Shown here: piece by piece, positions 49,346 to 57,726 of the stretch
How positions within the stretch are numbered: the first letter of the stretch is position 1
Layout: each line of letters opens with the position of its first letter
The notes under the pieces: generated by a model
Told to the model about the DNA's origin: nothing
Databases searched by the model: none
The model's input: the letters and a program-made list of their open reading frames with translations, nothing else
Assembly (NCBI RefSeq): GCF_007672725.1
Contig: NZ_VDTC01000007.1
Location: 1 to 64,000, forward strand
Source: Corynebacterium aurimucosum ATCC 700975
GTDB lineage: Bacteria > Actinomycetota > Actinomycetes > Mycobacteriales > Mycobacteriaceae
Direction: 5' to 3'
Length of the DNA stretch: 64,000 nucleotides
Translations under genes and position numbers: made by a program

Positions 49346-50002
49346 ATGCTTGAAGCCGTGCTCAATGCCTTTGCCGATTCCGTCAACGCCCTACTGATCG
49401 GAATCCTGGTGGCTATCGGCATCATGCTTCCGCGGGGGAGCTACCGCAAGATTGCGGCCCTCGTCATCGTCGGCGATTGGTTCGGTGTGCTCACCGCAGC
49501 CGCCGTGGTGATGTTCGTATTCGTCGGTATCCAGGACAAGGTTGCCGCGGCCTTGGAATCGCCTCTGCTGGGGTGGGGGCTGGTAGTCATTGGCCTTGCT
49601 CTGGGACTTCTAGCCTGGCGCTCCCAGGGCGAACCCAACGATATGGTGCAGAAACTGCTCGGCCCGCTGCGCACTCCTTCGGCTAAGACCGTTGTGGTGG
49701 GCTATGCCATGGGCGTTATCCAGTCCTTGACCTCCGTGCCCTTTTTCTATGGCCTGATGCACCTAGCGGCCGGGGACTTTAGCAATACCGTTAAGTATGG
49801 TGGCCTCTTTTTCTACGCCACGTTTGCGCTCTCGCTGCCGACGGTGTGCGGATTATTCATCGCCCTTGTGCGGGCGAAGCCACAGTCCTGGGCCGGACGC
49901 GCCTTTGCGTGGGCCCGGGAGAACTCCACCACCGTGACATTGTGGAGCGGCTACGGCGTGGCCGCTTTCCTGGTGGTCATGGGCATCTTCGCTCTGCTTT
50001 AG
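49346..50002 (+). CDS. Six-helix membrane protein, possibly GAP/Sap (SfLAP)-like
   Basis: A 218-residue protein with six predicted helices: VNALLIGILVAIGIMLPRG, ALVIVGDWFGVLTAAAVVMF, LGWGLVVIGLALGLLAW, VVGYAMGVIQSL, GLFFYATFALSLPTVCGL and LWSGYGVAAFLVVMGIFAL. The spacing of helices, the central loop before LGPLRTPSAKTVVVG and the final helix recall mycobacterial GAP/Sap (sulfolipid- and glycopeptidolipid-addressing) proteins, of LysE-like topology. This is weak similarity by eye. It is divergent from sqd1 across the hairpin spacer. ATG 49346 follows TACACT at about 49333 and may be leaderless. Confidence 0.6.
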   Translation: MLEAVLNAFADSVNALLIGILVAIGIMLPRGSYRKIAALVIVGDWFGVLTAAAVVMFVFVGIQDKVAAALESPLLGWGLVVIGLALGLLAWRSQGEPNDMVQKLLGPLRTPSAKTVVVGYAMGVIQSLTSVPFFYGLMHLAAGDFSNTVKYGGLFFYATFALSLPTVCGLFIALVRAKPQSWAGRAFAWARENSTTVTLWSGYGVAAFLVVMGIFALL

Positions 50003-50052
50003 GGGCTTGCCTTCAAGGCGACTCGGCAGCTGTCCTAGCTTCGCGGTGGTGG

Positions 50053-50123
50053 AACTGCCCTAGTTGCCAAAATTCTGGCCAGATCGTGCGGCAGGCTCGG
50101 GAGTTTTGGCAACAACGGCAGTT
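50053..50123. repeat. Interspersed inverted repeat, copy B
   Basis: The arms AACTGCCCTAGTTGCCAAAA (from 50053) and TTTTGGCAACAACGGCAGTT (ending 50123) are inverted and match those of copy A at 27247-27316. It lies between converging genes (a membrane protein and a carbonic-anhydrase-like protein). Confidence 0.75.
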
Positions 50124-50130
50124 GCGACTG

Positions 50131-50676
50131 CTAGTCGTAGAGGACGGCGTCGAGAGGGAGGGCGTCGCCAAGCAGCGCCTGATTTTTTGAAATTTCGACG
50201 TAGCGCGCGGCGTGCGGTATGAAGGCGGCGGATTCCTCAGGGCTCAGCTCGCGCCGCACCTTGGCTGGAACCCCGGCGGCTAGTGTGCCGGCGGGAATGT
50301 CCTGGCCTTCGAGCACCACCGCGCCGGCGGCGATGAGAGAGCCAGGGCCCACGGTGGAGCCGGAGAGCAAGGTGGCTTTCATCCCGACGAGCGTGCCCGC
50401 ACCCACCCGCGTGCCGTGGAGCATGGCCATGTGGCCCACGGTGACATCATCCTTCAGCACACACGGCTCGGTGGATTCAACGTGGATGACGCAGTTGTCC
50501 TGGATATTGACGCGGGCGCCTAGACGGATGGAACCAACGTCCCCGCGCAGCACGGAGCCATAAAACACGGAGGAGTCAGGGCCGATGGTGACGTCACCGA
50601 TGATGGTGGCATTCGGGGCGATCCAGGCGCTGCGGTGGATGCGGGGAGTGCGTCCTTGGAAGGGAAGGATGAGCAT
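50131..50676 (-). CDS. Gamma-carbonic anhydrase family protein
   Basis: A 181-residue left-handed beta-helix (hexapeptide-repeat) protein. The three zinc histidines are in CVIHVES (one) and VGHMAMLHG (two), and GRTPRIHRSAWIAPNATIIGDV opens the helix, as in YrdA/PaaY-type gamma carbonic anhydrases. The family binds zinc, but bicarbonate activity varies. A short hypothetical gene lies seven bases upstream on the same strand. Confidence 0.88.
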   Translation of the reverse strand: MLILPFQGRTPRIHRSAWIAPNATIIGDVTIGPDSSVFYGSVLRGDVGSIRLGARVNIQDNCVIHVESTEPCVLKDDVTVGHMAMLHGTRVGAGTLVGMKATLLSGSTVGPGSLIAAGAVVLEGQDIPAGTLAAGVPAKVRRELSPEESAAFIPHAARYVEISKNQALLGDALPLDAVLYD

Positions 50677-50682
50677 GGCAGG

Positions 50683-51090
50683 CTAGCTTTCTTCAGGGGT
50701 GGTTTCGATGGAGACCGCAAGCGACTCGGAGACTTCATAATCGCCGGGCGTGGCGCTGATCTGGGCCAGCATGTCCCGTTCCGCAGGGGATAGCGGGATG
50801 GCCCAGCCCCGCTTGGGATCATGGACCGGACGCTGTGCCTTCGTCGTGGGGGAAAGATGCACCGTGGTCTTAGAGCCACTTAAGCGCGCGGGCTCGCCGG
50901 AGCGCGCCACCTCACTGAGTACCTGTGCGCCGGCTGGGGAGGTAACCAGGATGATGAGGCCGCCGGCCGTGTGGACGGACAGGTGGTCTACGGAGACCTC
51001 GACGGCGTGGGGATCCGGGGAGGCCAAGCGGACGGTGGGGGAGCCGCCGAGCTTATCGACGATATCCTTTACCGCGGAAAACAAACTCAT
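50683..51090 (-). CDS. Conserved hypothetical protein
   Basis: A 135-residue protein beginning MSLFSAVKDIVDKLGGSPTVRLASPDPHAV. It is mixed alpha/beta with no membrane segment or catalytic motif that I recognise. It precedes the gamma-carbonic-anhydrase-like gene by six bases and is probably co-transcribed with it. It is divergent from the patatin gene. Confidence 0.6.
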   Translation of the reverse strand: MSLFSAVKDIVDKLGGSPTVRLASPDPHAVEVSVDHLSVHTAGGLIILVTSPAGAQVLSEVARSGEPARLSGSKTTVHLSPTTKAQRPVHDPKRGWAIPLSPAERDMLAQISATPGDYEVSESLAVSIETTPEES

Positions 51091-51125
51091 GGCGCGATCC
51101 TAGCGCGGGGGTACCATCGTGCAGT

Positions 51126-51995
51126 GTGATTGACGCGAAAGATACAGCACTCGTCATTGAAGGCGGCGGTATGCGCAATTCCTATACCGCCGCGTGCATC
51201 GTCAAACTCCTAAAGGAGGAGGTGGAATTCGGCTGGGTCGGAGGCGTGTCCGCGGGCTCCTCGCACACCGTGAACTTCCTTTCCCGCGATGTGGTTCGCT
51301 CCGAGGAATCCTTCGTGGACTTTGCCAAGAACCCCAGCTTCGGCGGCCTGGGCTCACTGTTGCGCGGTAGCGGCTACTTCAATGCGGAGTTCATCTACGA
51401 GAAGGCTGCGGACCAGGACATGCCCTTTGACTGGGAAGCCTTTGACGCTAACCCGGCGCAGGTGTGCATTTCCGCCGCGCGCGCAGATACGGGGGAGAGC
51501 GTGTATTGGGGGCGTGAAGACATCAAGACGCAGGAAGACCTGATGGTGCGTGTGCGCGCCTCCTCGACGCTGCCGTTGATCATGCCGATGCGCGTCATCG
51601 ACGGTGCGCCGTATGTCGACGGCGCCATGGGGGAATCCGGCGGCATCCTCATCGAGCAGGCGGAGAAGGCCGGGTTTGAGAAGTTCCTGTTCCTGGGGTC
51701 GAAACCGCGTGGCTACGTGCGGCCTGAGGTGGGGCGGCCGGCGGCGCTGCGACGAATCTTCCGAAAGTACCCTGCCGTAGCGGAGGCGATGATTGCTCGG
51801 CCGGCCCGGTACAACGCCTCCAAGGACCGGCTTCTGGAGCTGGAAAAGGAGGGGAGCGCACAGCTTTTCTTCCCGGAGGATATGCAGGTGGCATCGACTG
51901 AGCGTTCTGTGACAAAGCTGCGCTCCAACTATGAGGCTGGGCGCGCGCAGACCTATGCCGAATGGCCGGCGTGGAAGGAATTCCTCAGCAGCTAG
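51126..51995 (+). CDS. Patatin-like phospholipase (RssA/YjjU type)
   Basis: A 289-residue lipid hydrolase with GTG start. The oxyanion loop VIEGGGMRN, the nucleophile elbow GVSAGSS (Ser in G-x-S-x-G) and the dyad DGAMGE (D-G-[AG]) are all present. YjjU-type patatins are cytosolic or membrane-associated with unknown lipid targets. It lies near the predicted sulfolipid operon, but a functional tie is not shown. Confidence 0.9.
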   Translation: MIDAKDTALVIEGGGMRNSYTAACIVKLLKEEVEFGWVGGVSAGSSHTVNFLSRDVVRSEESFVDFAKNPSFGGLGSLLRGSGYFNAEFIYEKAADQDMPFDWEAFDANPAQVCISAARADTGESVYWGREDIKTQEDLMVRVRASSTLPLIMPMRVIDGAPYVDGAMGESGGILIEQAEKAGFEKFLFLGSKPRGYVRPEVGRPAALRRIFRKYPAVAEAMIARPARYNASKDRLLELEKEGSAQLFFPEDMQVASTERSVTKLRSNYEAGRAQTYAEWPAWKEFLSS

Positions 51996-52013
51996 TGAGC
52001 TCAGCGGGGTCGT

Positions 52014-52050
52014 GCGCGACTCACTTTTGCCAACACGGTGTGAGTCGCGC
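52014..52050. terminator. Inverted repeat after the patatin gene
   Basis: An 11-bp perfect stem, GCGCGACTCAC (52014-52024) with GTGAGTCGCGC (52040-52050), and a 15-base loop. It lies 18 bases past the patatin stop. The T run is inside the loop rather than after it, so termination strength is uncertain. Confidence 0.5.
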
Positions 52051-52117
52051 CTCCTCTAGGGAGGAGAAGCGGACCCATGCATGGAGTTTTCTGAGTGTTT
52101 TCTTACAATGATTTCCC

Positions 52118-53683
52118 GTGTTGGCACTATTTGATGGAAATATTTGGCTGAGCATTTTCTTTATTGCTTTGCTCGGCACGTTATTTGGCATGATTCCTTT
52201 TGGCCCGCTGCGCTTCGGCGCAGCCGGCACCTTGTTCGTGGGATTGGCCATCGGCGCCTTTATCGATCTCGACGGCACGATTTTAAGCAGCCTGCAGGAG
52301 ATGGGCCTTGGCCTCTTCATCTATATGCAGGGCTTGTCTGCCGGCGAGCGCTTCTTCAAAGGCTTCTCTGAACAGCTCAAGCACATGATTACTGCCGCGA
52401 TAGCGGTGGTGGGTGCTGCCGCCGTGGCACTTCTCGCGGGCGGCTGGTTGGGACTGTCGCCCTTGCTCTCCGTGGGCGTGTTCTCCGGTGCGACGACCTC
52501 GACGGCATCGCTTGCCGTGGCGCAACAGCAAACGGGCGAGGAACTGCCCGCCGTGGGCTACTCCTTGGGCTATCCGGTAGGCGTGGCCGTCGCTATCCTC
52601 CTGGTAGCTTTTCTGCTCAAGCAGTCCTGGCCGGCCACTAAGGACAAGGACAATTCCGCGGAGGAGGTCTTTCGCTCCCGGACTATTCGGGTGACCAAGG
52701 ACATCACCTACGAGGAGCTGGTGGAGCGATTCGAGGATCAGTTTGTTATCGCCACGATTCGCCGCGGCAATATCCGAACCGTGGCCGGGGACCATCCGGA
52801 GATTCGCAAGGGTGACATCCTGCGCGTACTCGTGACGAAGGCGAAAAGGCACGAGCTTACCGCTGCCCTAGGCAAGCGTCAGCCTCAAGTGCCCTTCGTG
52901 GACAAGCGTTTGGTCATTGAAACCGTGGTGGTGTCGAACTCCGATATTGCTGGTCGAACCGTGGAGGACCTCAACCTCTTCAAGCGCTACGGTGGCCGCA
53001 TTGTCCACGTGCAACGCGGTGATGAAGAGTTCCTGGCTAGCTTCGATACGCACCTCGATGCAGGCGACCGGGTGACGGTGATTGTGGATCAGGACCGCCT
53101 GGGTGATATTCGCGATTACTTCGGTGACTCGGTTCAGGGTTACTCGCAGCTGAACTGGGTTGCTGTCGGTGGTGGTCTGTTCCTGGGCTACCTCATCGCG
53201 CTCATTGTGGTTCCACTACCGGGTGGCACGTCCTTCGAGCTTGGCTTTGCGCTGGGCCCATTGATTACCGGACTTGTTCTCGGAGCTCTGCACCGCACGC
53301 GCCGCGTGCCCTGGAAGGTTCCGGCTTCTATCAATCTGGCTCTTCAGCAGTGGGGCCTGGTTATCTTCTTGGCTTCGGTGGGCTTGGCCTCAAGTGAAGC
53401 TTTCCAGTCCACGGCATTCTCCTGGATGGGCCTGAAATGCATGGCTCTCGCCGCCATCATTACCGTGGTTGTCGTCGTCCTCTTCGCTGTGGCTAACAGG
53501 TTCCTCGGCCAGTCAGAAACCCGCACCGCGGGCGGCGTTTCCGGCATCTTTGGCCAGCCTGCCGTGGTCGACTACGCCACAGGAATCAGCACGGATTCCC
53601 GCATTATGACTGGCTACGCGGCCACCATTGTGGTGGCGCAGATAGTCAAAATCGTGGTCATTCCGTTGATGCTCACGGTCTAA
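52118..53683 (+). CDS. AAE-family transporter with TrkA-C domains (SucE/YidE-like)
   Basis: A 521-residue membrane protein. Five helices (about 1-170) with GLGLFIYMQGLSAGERFF, two cytoplasmic TrkA-C domains (about 185-265 and 275-345; IRVTKDITYEELVERF, NSDIAGRTVEDLNL), then five helices (350-521) with LQQWGLVIFLASVGLASS. This is the aspartate:alanine exchanger family that includes the C. glutamicum succinate exporter SucE; this protein is a more distant member and its substrate is open. A strong hairpin follows. Confidence 0.87.
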   Translation: MLALFDGNIWLSIFFIALLGTLFGMIPFGPLRFGAAGTLFVGLAIGAFIDLDGTILSSLQEMGLGLFIYMQGLSAGERFFKGFSEQLKHMITAAIAVVGAAAVALLAGGWLGLSPLLSVGVFSGATTSTASLAVAQQQTGEELPAVGYSLGYPVGVAVAILLVAFLLKQSWPATKDKDNSAEEVFRSRTIRVTKDITYEELVERFEDQFVIATIRRGNIRTVAGDHPEIRKGDILRVLVTKAKRHELTAALGKRQPQVPFVDKRLVIETVVVSNSDIAGRTVEDLNLFKRYGGRIVHVQRGDEEFLASFDTHLDAGDRVTVIVDQDRLGDIRDYFGDSVQGYSQLNWVAVGGGLFLGYLIALIVVPLPGGTSFELGFALGPLITGLVLGALHRTRRVPWKVPASINLALQQWGLVIFLASVGLASSEAFQSTAFSWMGLKCMALAAIITVVVVVLFAVANRFLGQSETRTAGGVSGIFGQPAVVDYATGISTDSRIMTGYAATIVVAQIVKIVVIPLMLTV

Positions 53684-53698
53684 TCTGCCACGAAAACT

Positions 53699-53731
53699 GC
53701 TGCGGGGAGCCTAGTCAGTGCTCCCCGCAGC
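53699..53731 (+). terminator. Terminator after the AAE transporter
   Basis: A perfect 12-bp stem, GCTGCGGGGAGC (53699-53710) with GCTCCCCGCAGC (53720-53731), a nine-base loop, and TTTT at 53738-53741 after a short gap. Confidence 0.85.
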
Positions 53732-53881
53732 TGGCCGTTTTGGAGCCTTCACCGCACTTCAAACTGTTTTGTGTCGTGCTGCTTTGGGATTGTGCGAGCA
53801 TACATTGATGCAAAAGGGTGGCGCGGCACACAATCCAGCGGTACGATTCTGGTTAACTTCGTACAGTTTGGAGAGCGAAAT

Positions 53882-55060
53882 ATGGACATCGTTATTGCGG
53901 GCGCTGCCCGCACGCCTTTCGGCAAGTTGCTTGGTTCCCTTGCACCCTTGTCTGCAACGGAGCTTGGCTCCCGCGCCATCGCTGCCGCACTCGAGCAGGC
54001 ACAGGTTCACCCTGACGACGTCGATGCCGTGATGTGTGGCCAGGTTCTGCAGGCTGGTGTGGGGCAGAATCCCACGAAGCAAGCAGCACTCGGGGCAGGG
54101 ATTTCTCCGAACGCGCACACCGCAACGGTCAACAAGGTCTGTTTGTCTGGTTTGACCGCGATTATCGACGCCTCCCGGCTCCTTCGCTCCGGTGAGGCCA
54201 CGGTGGTGGTCGCTGGGGGAATGGAGTCGATGTCAAACGCGCCGCACCTACTGCCGCAGTCACGCAGTGGGAAGAAGTTCGGTACCGTCGAACTGCTCGA
54301 TCATATGGAACACGATGGCTTGCGCGCGGCCGACCTGGGGATTTCGATGGGCTCGCTGTCAGAGAAATATGCCGAACGCTATCCCGCAACCCGCCAAGAG
54401 CAAGATCGCTGTGCCGCGTTGTCCCACCAGCGCGCTGTGCAAGCGAGTGAGGAGGGGGCCTTCGACAAGGAGATCGCTCCCATAACGGTATCGAGCAAGC
54501 GCGGCGAGGTCCTCATCTCACGCGATGAAGGAATTCGGGAAGGGGTTACTGAAGAAACCTTGGCCGGGTTGCGACCAGCTTTTCAGAGCGATGGGAGTAT
54601 TACCGCTGGCAATTCCTCACCCATCACGGATGGGGCGGCTGCAGTAGTTCTCACCACACGTGAGCACGCGGAAAAGGAAGGACTGCCGGTCATGGCGGTC
54701 CTACGTGCGCCAGGGCAGGTAGCCGGTCCGGATTCATCCTTGCAGGAGCAACCCGCTCGGGCTCTCCTCGCAGCCCTTGAGCGCCAAGGCTGGGGCATTG
54801 CTGATCTCGATCACATTGAGATCAATGAGGCTTTCGCCGCAGTGGTGGTTCATTCTGCCAAGGTCCTCGGTATCAATCCCGATGATGTGAACCCGCAGGG
54901 CGGTGCGATTGCCCTGGGGCATCCTATCGGTGCATCCGGTGCCCGGCTCGTAGCCCATGCGGCGCATCGCCTTGCGAGCGGCCAGGCCCATCGCGCGGGT
55001 GTCACTTTGTGCGGCGGCGGTGGCCAGGGTGAAGCGCTGTTGCTTGAAGCTCCACACTAG
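53882..55060 (+). CDS. Acetyl-CoA acetyltransferase (thiolase)
   Basis: A 392-residue degradative-type thiolase. VNKVCLSGL holds the acyl-accepting cysteine (C87), NEAFA and ALGHPIGASGARL (His) and LCGGGGQG (second cysteine) complete the active site. ATG 53882 matches the family N-terminus MDIVIAGAARTPFG. It heads an operon with two crotonase-family genes. The upstream spacer must contain the promoter; the MarR gene at the other end of the operon could control it. Confidence 0.93.
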   Translation: MDIVIAGAARTPFGKLLGSLAPLSATELGSRAIAAALEQAQVHPDDVDAVMCGQVLQAGVGQNPTKQAALGAGISPNAHTATVNKVCLSGLTAIIDASRLLRSGEATVVVAGGMESMSNAPHLLPQSRSGKKFGTVELLDHMEHDGLRAADLGISMGSLSEKYAERYPATRQEQDRCAALSHQRAVQASEEGAFDKEIAPITVSSKRGEVLISRDEGIREGVTEETLAGLRPAFQSDGSITAGNSSPITDGAAAVVLTTREHAEKEGLPVMAVLRAPGQVAGPDSSLQEQPARALLAALERQGWGIADLDHIEINEAFAAVVVHSAKVLGINPDDVNPQGGAIALGHPIGASGARLVAHAAHRLASGQAHRAGVTLCGGGGQGEALLLEAPH

Positions 55061-55097
55061 AACGCGCCCGATTGTCCATAAAGAGGAGGAATAGACG

Positions 55098-56156
55098 ATG
55101 ACGAATGAAATTATCCACGACATCCGCGGCCATGCTGGTGTTCTTACGCTAAACCGGCCCAAGGCCATTAACGCGCTAAATCAGACAATGATTGATGAGA
55201 TGACGTCAGTTTTGAAGGACTGGCAGGACGATGATCGCGTCAAGCTCGTTATCCTCCGGGGCGCGGGTGATCGTGGGCTGTGTGCTGGTGGCGATGTTGC
55301 GGCCTTGTACCACGATGCACTGGAGGGCGGCACGGCAGGCGCCCATTTCTGGAAGACGGAATATGAACTGAACTATTTAATCTCCACCTATTCCAAGCCC
55401 TATGCGGCGCTCATGGAAGGCATCGTGCTGGGCGGCGGAATTGGTGTCTCAGCGCACGCCTCACACCGCATTGTTTGCGAGGATTCGCGCATTGGAATGC
55501 CGGAGGTTGGGATTGGGTATTCGCCCGATGCCGGTGGGTCCTATCTTCTGTCCCGAGCTGCGGATCGTCTTGGCCGGCACTTGGCGTATACCGCGATCCA
55601 CGTGGGGGCCGCGGAGGCGATCGATACCGGCTTCGCGGACTACTTCGTGCCCAAGGACAAGCTCGATGCTCTCGTTGAGCAGCTGGTGGAGACGGGCGAC
55701 CCAGCCGATATTGAGAAGTTCACTGAGTCAGTGGGCCCAGGCTTCGGTAAGGACCGCGCCGAAATGGTGGACGTCTACGCCGCAGACACCGCTGAAGAGA
55801 CCCTTGCCCGCCTGCAAGAACGTGCAGCAGCAGGCGGCGACGGGCATTGGGCGGCGAAGGCCGCCAAGCGGATGAGCTTGAATTCCCCGCTGGGCATTCG
55901 CGTCACCGAGGAATCCTTAAATCGCAATGCGACGATGAGCTTCGCGGAGACCTTGACCCAGGAGTTCTGGATGTCCGTGAACATGCAAAAACACAAGGAA
56001 TTTGTGGAGGGAATTCGCGCGCAAATCGTGGATAAGGACCGCAATCCCTCCTGGGAATATGAGTCCATCGGCGCCGTCCCCGACGACGTGGTGGCTTCTG
56101 TCCTTGAACCCATCGAGGGCAGCGTGGAAGCCCCAGAATTCAACGATCACCACTGA
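55098..56156 (+). CDS. 3-hydroxyisobutyryl-CoA hydrolase-like protein
   Basis: A 352-residue crotonase-family protein with AGGDVAALYHDA, EGIVLGGGIGVSAHASHRI (oxyanion hole) and MPEVGIGYSPDAGGSYLLSRA, plus the long C-terminal part typical of HIBCH, the valine-pathway thioesterase. AGAGGAGG stands before the ATG. It lies between thiolase and enoyl-CoA hydratase genes, which fits branched-chain acyl-CoA breakdown. A paralogue lies at 44.6 kb. Confidence 0.88.
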   Translation: MTNEIIHDIRGHAGVLTLNRPKAINALNQTMIDEMTSVLKDWQDDDRVKLVILRGAGDRGLCAGGDVAALYHDALEGGTAGAHFWKTEYELNYLISTYSKPYAALMEGIVLGGGIGVSAHASHRIVCEDSRIGMPEVGIGYSPDAGGSYLLSRAADRLGRHLAYTAIHVGAAEAIDTGFADYFVPKDKLDALVEQLVETGDPADIEKFTESVGPGFGKDRAEMVDVYAADTAEETLARLQERAAAGGDGHWAAKAAKRMSLNSPLGIRVTEESLNRNATMSFAETLTQEFWMSVNMQKHKEFVEGIRAQIVDKDRNPSWEYESIGAVPDDVVASVLEPIEGSVEAPEFNDHH

Positions 56157-56196
56157 TTAAATACCAATCAAGAACCACAGGAAGGACACTATTACC

Positions 56197-56961
56197 ATGG
56201 CAATTCTTAGCGAGAAGCGCGGCCGCGTCGCACTCATCACGCTCAATCGTCCGGAGGCGCTTAATGCCCTGAACAACGACACCATGCTTGAAGTTACCCA
56301 GGCAGTTCAGGAATTCGACGCCGATGCAGAAGTAGGGGCAATCGTCATTACCGGTTCAGAGAAAGCGTTTGCGGCCGGTGCAGATATCAAGGAAATGTCT
56401 TCGAAGTCGGCGACAGAGATGTACACCGCGGATTGGTTCGCAGGTTGGGACGTCCTCACACGAGCCCGCACGCCGATCATCGCTGCAGTGAACGGATACG
56501 CGCTCGGTGGAGGTTGCGAGCTGGCTATGATGTGTGACTTCATCATCGCTGGCGACAAGGCCAAGTTTGGCCAGCCGGAAGTCAACTTGGGAGTCACGCC
56601 AGGCATGGGAGGATCCCAGCGACTGACCCGAGCTATCGGAAAGGCGAAGGCCATGGAGATGTGCCTGACTGGCCGCATGATGGCAGCCGAGGAAGCAGAA
56701 CGCTCCGGCTTGGTAGCACGCGTGGTTCCTGCCGGTGAGCTCCTTGACTCGGCGCTGGAGACGGCGAAGCTCATCGCTTCAAAGTCCTTCGTGGCAACGT
56801 CTCAAATCAAAGAGCAAGTCAATGCGGTTGATGAACTCTCATTGTCCCAAGGTATCCAGTTCGAGCGCCGTACCTTCCACGCTTTGTTCTCTTCTCATGA
56901 TCAGAAGGAAGGCATGGCAGCCTTTGTAGAGAAGCGCGACCCGGAGTTTAAGCACGCTTAA
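56197..56961 (+). CDS. Enoyl-CoA hydratase
   Basis: A 254-residue crotonase. [12 protein letters not shown] and [19 protein letters not shown] carry the two catalytic glutamates (E108 and E128), so hydratase activity is expected. AAGGA precedes the ATG. It is the last gene of the thiolase-HIBCH-hydratase operon and is convergent with the MarR gene. Confidence 0.92.
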   Translation: MAILSEKRGRVALITLNRPEALNALNNDTMLEVTQAVQEFDADAEVGAIVITGSEKAFAAGADIKEMSSKSATEMYTADWFAGWDVLTRARTPIIAAVNGYALGGGCELAMMCDFIIAGDKAKFGQPEVNLGVTPGMGGSQRLTRAIGKAKAMEMCLTGRMMAAEEAERSGLVARVVPAGELLDSALETAKLIASKSFVATSQIKEQVNAVDELSLSQGIQFERRTFHALFSSHDQKEGMAAFVEKRDPEFKHA

Positions 56962-57038
56962 ACCCTTAACCGCGAGTTAGCCTTTTTGGCTTCTTCGGTC
57001 GCATGCGCGTGGGGGCACGCGTCTGAAAGAACAGATGG

Positions 57039-57539
57039 CTACTGAGCGTCGGACTCCTCGACATCTTCGCCTGCTGCGCGACGGATGCGGTTGGCAGCAG
57101 CAATGATGCGGTCTTGCTCGCCAGTAGAAAGCGCAACGGAAGCAAAATAGCGATCAAGAGCAGGCCCCGCCGCCGAGGCCAACACGATGCCTTGGTCGGT
57201 GACCATGACCAAGGTTGAGCGTTTGTCTTTTGGATCGCTGACACGCTCGATAAGTTCGTCCTTCTCAAGTTTGCGCACCGTGTGAGTGAGTGACGCCGGT
57301 GGAAGCTGAAGCCGAGCGCTGATTTTAGACATGGGCATGCTTCCCGCACGTGACCACATGAGCACAGCGAGGACCTCAAACTGGTTGTAGCTTACCCCAT
57401 AAGGAGCCAGCACATCTTCGGCGCCATTACGCAAAATGTGTGCGGCACGTTCGAAGGAGGATACCGTGGCGAGGCCACGAGCAGAGCGCGCGGAATAACG
57501 CTTCGTCCACTGACGGCGTGCTTCAGCGATGATATCCAT
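57039..57539 (-). CDS. MarR-family transcriptional regulator
   Basis: A 166-residue regulator with the winged helix MPMSKISARLQLPPASLTHTVRKLEKDELIERVSDPKDKRSTLVMVT. MarR proteins near beta-oxidation genes often sense acyl-CoA thioesters. It sits between the thiolase operon and the acyl-CoA synthetase gene and may repress one or both. I could not assign an operator. Confidence 0.9.
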   Translation of the reverse strand: MDIIAEARRQWTKRYSARSARGLATVSSFERAAHILRNGAEDVLAPYGVSYNQFEVLAVLMWSRAGSMPMSKISARLQLPPASLTHTVRKLEKDELIERVSDPKDKRSTLVMVTDQGIVLASAAGPALDRYFASVALSTGEQDRIIAAANRIRRAAGEDVEESDAQ

Positions 57540-57681
57540 GAGCGGAAAAGGACCTCCTTGCGGTACGTGAGATAACTATAAATGAGAGCTTCGCTGTTCT
57601 AAGTACCCGACCACACGCATCGCGGATAGGGCCGCAGACGGGGGAGAGCTACCGGGGGATTATGGCGTCGCAGATGCGAAA

Positions 57682-57702
57682 GCCCCAGCAGTGGGCTGGG
57701 GC
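57682..57702 (-). terminator. Terminator after the acyl-CoA synthetase gene
   Basis: An 8-bp stem, GCCCCAGC (57682-57689) with GCTGGGGC (57695-57702). Read on the minus strand it lies 25 bases past the synthetase stop and is followed by TTTCG. Confidence 0.6.
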
Positions 57703-57726
57703 CTGCGTTGCTGAAGGGCGGTGGGG

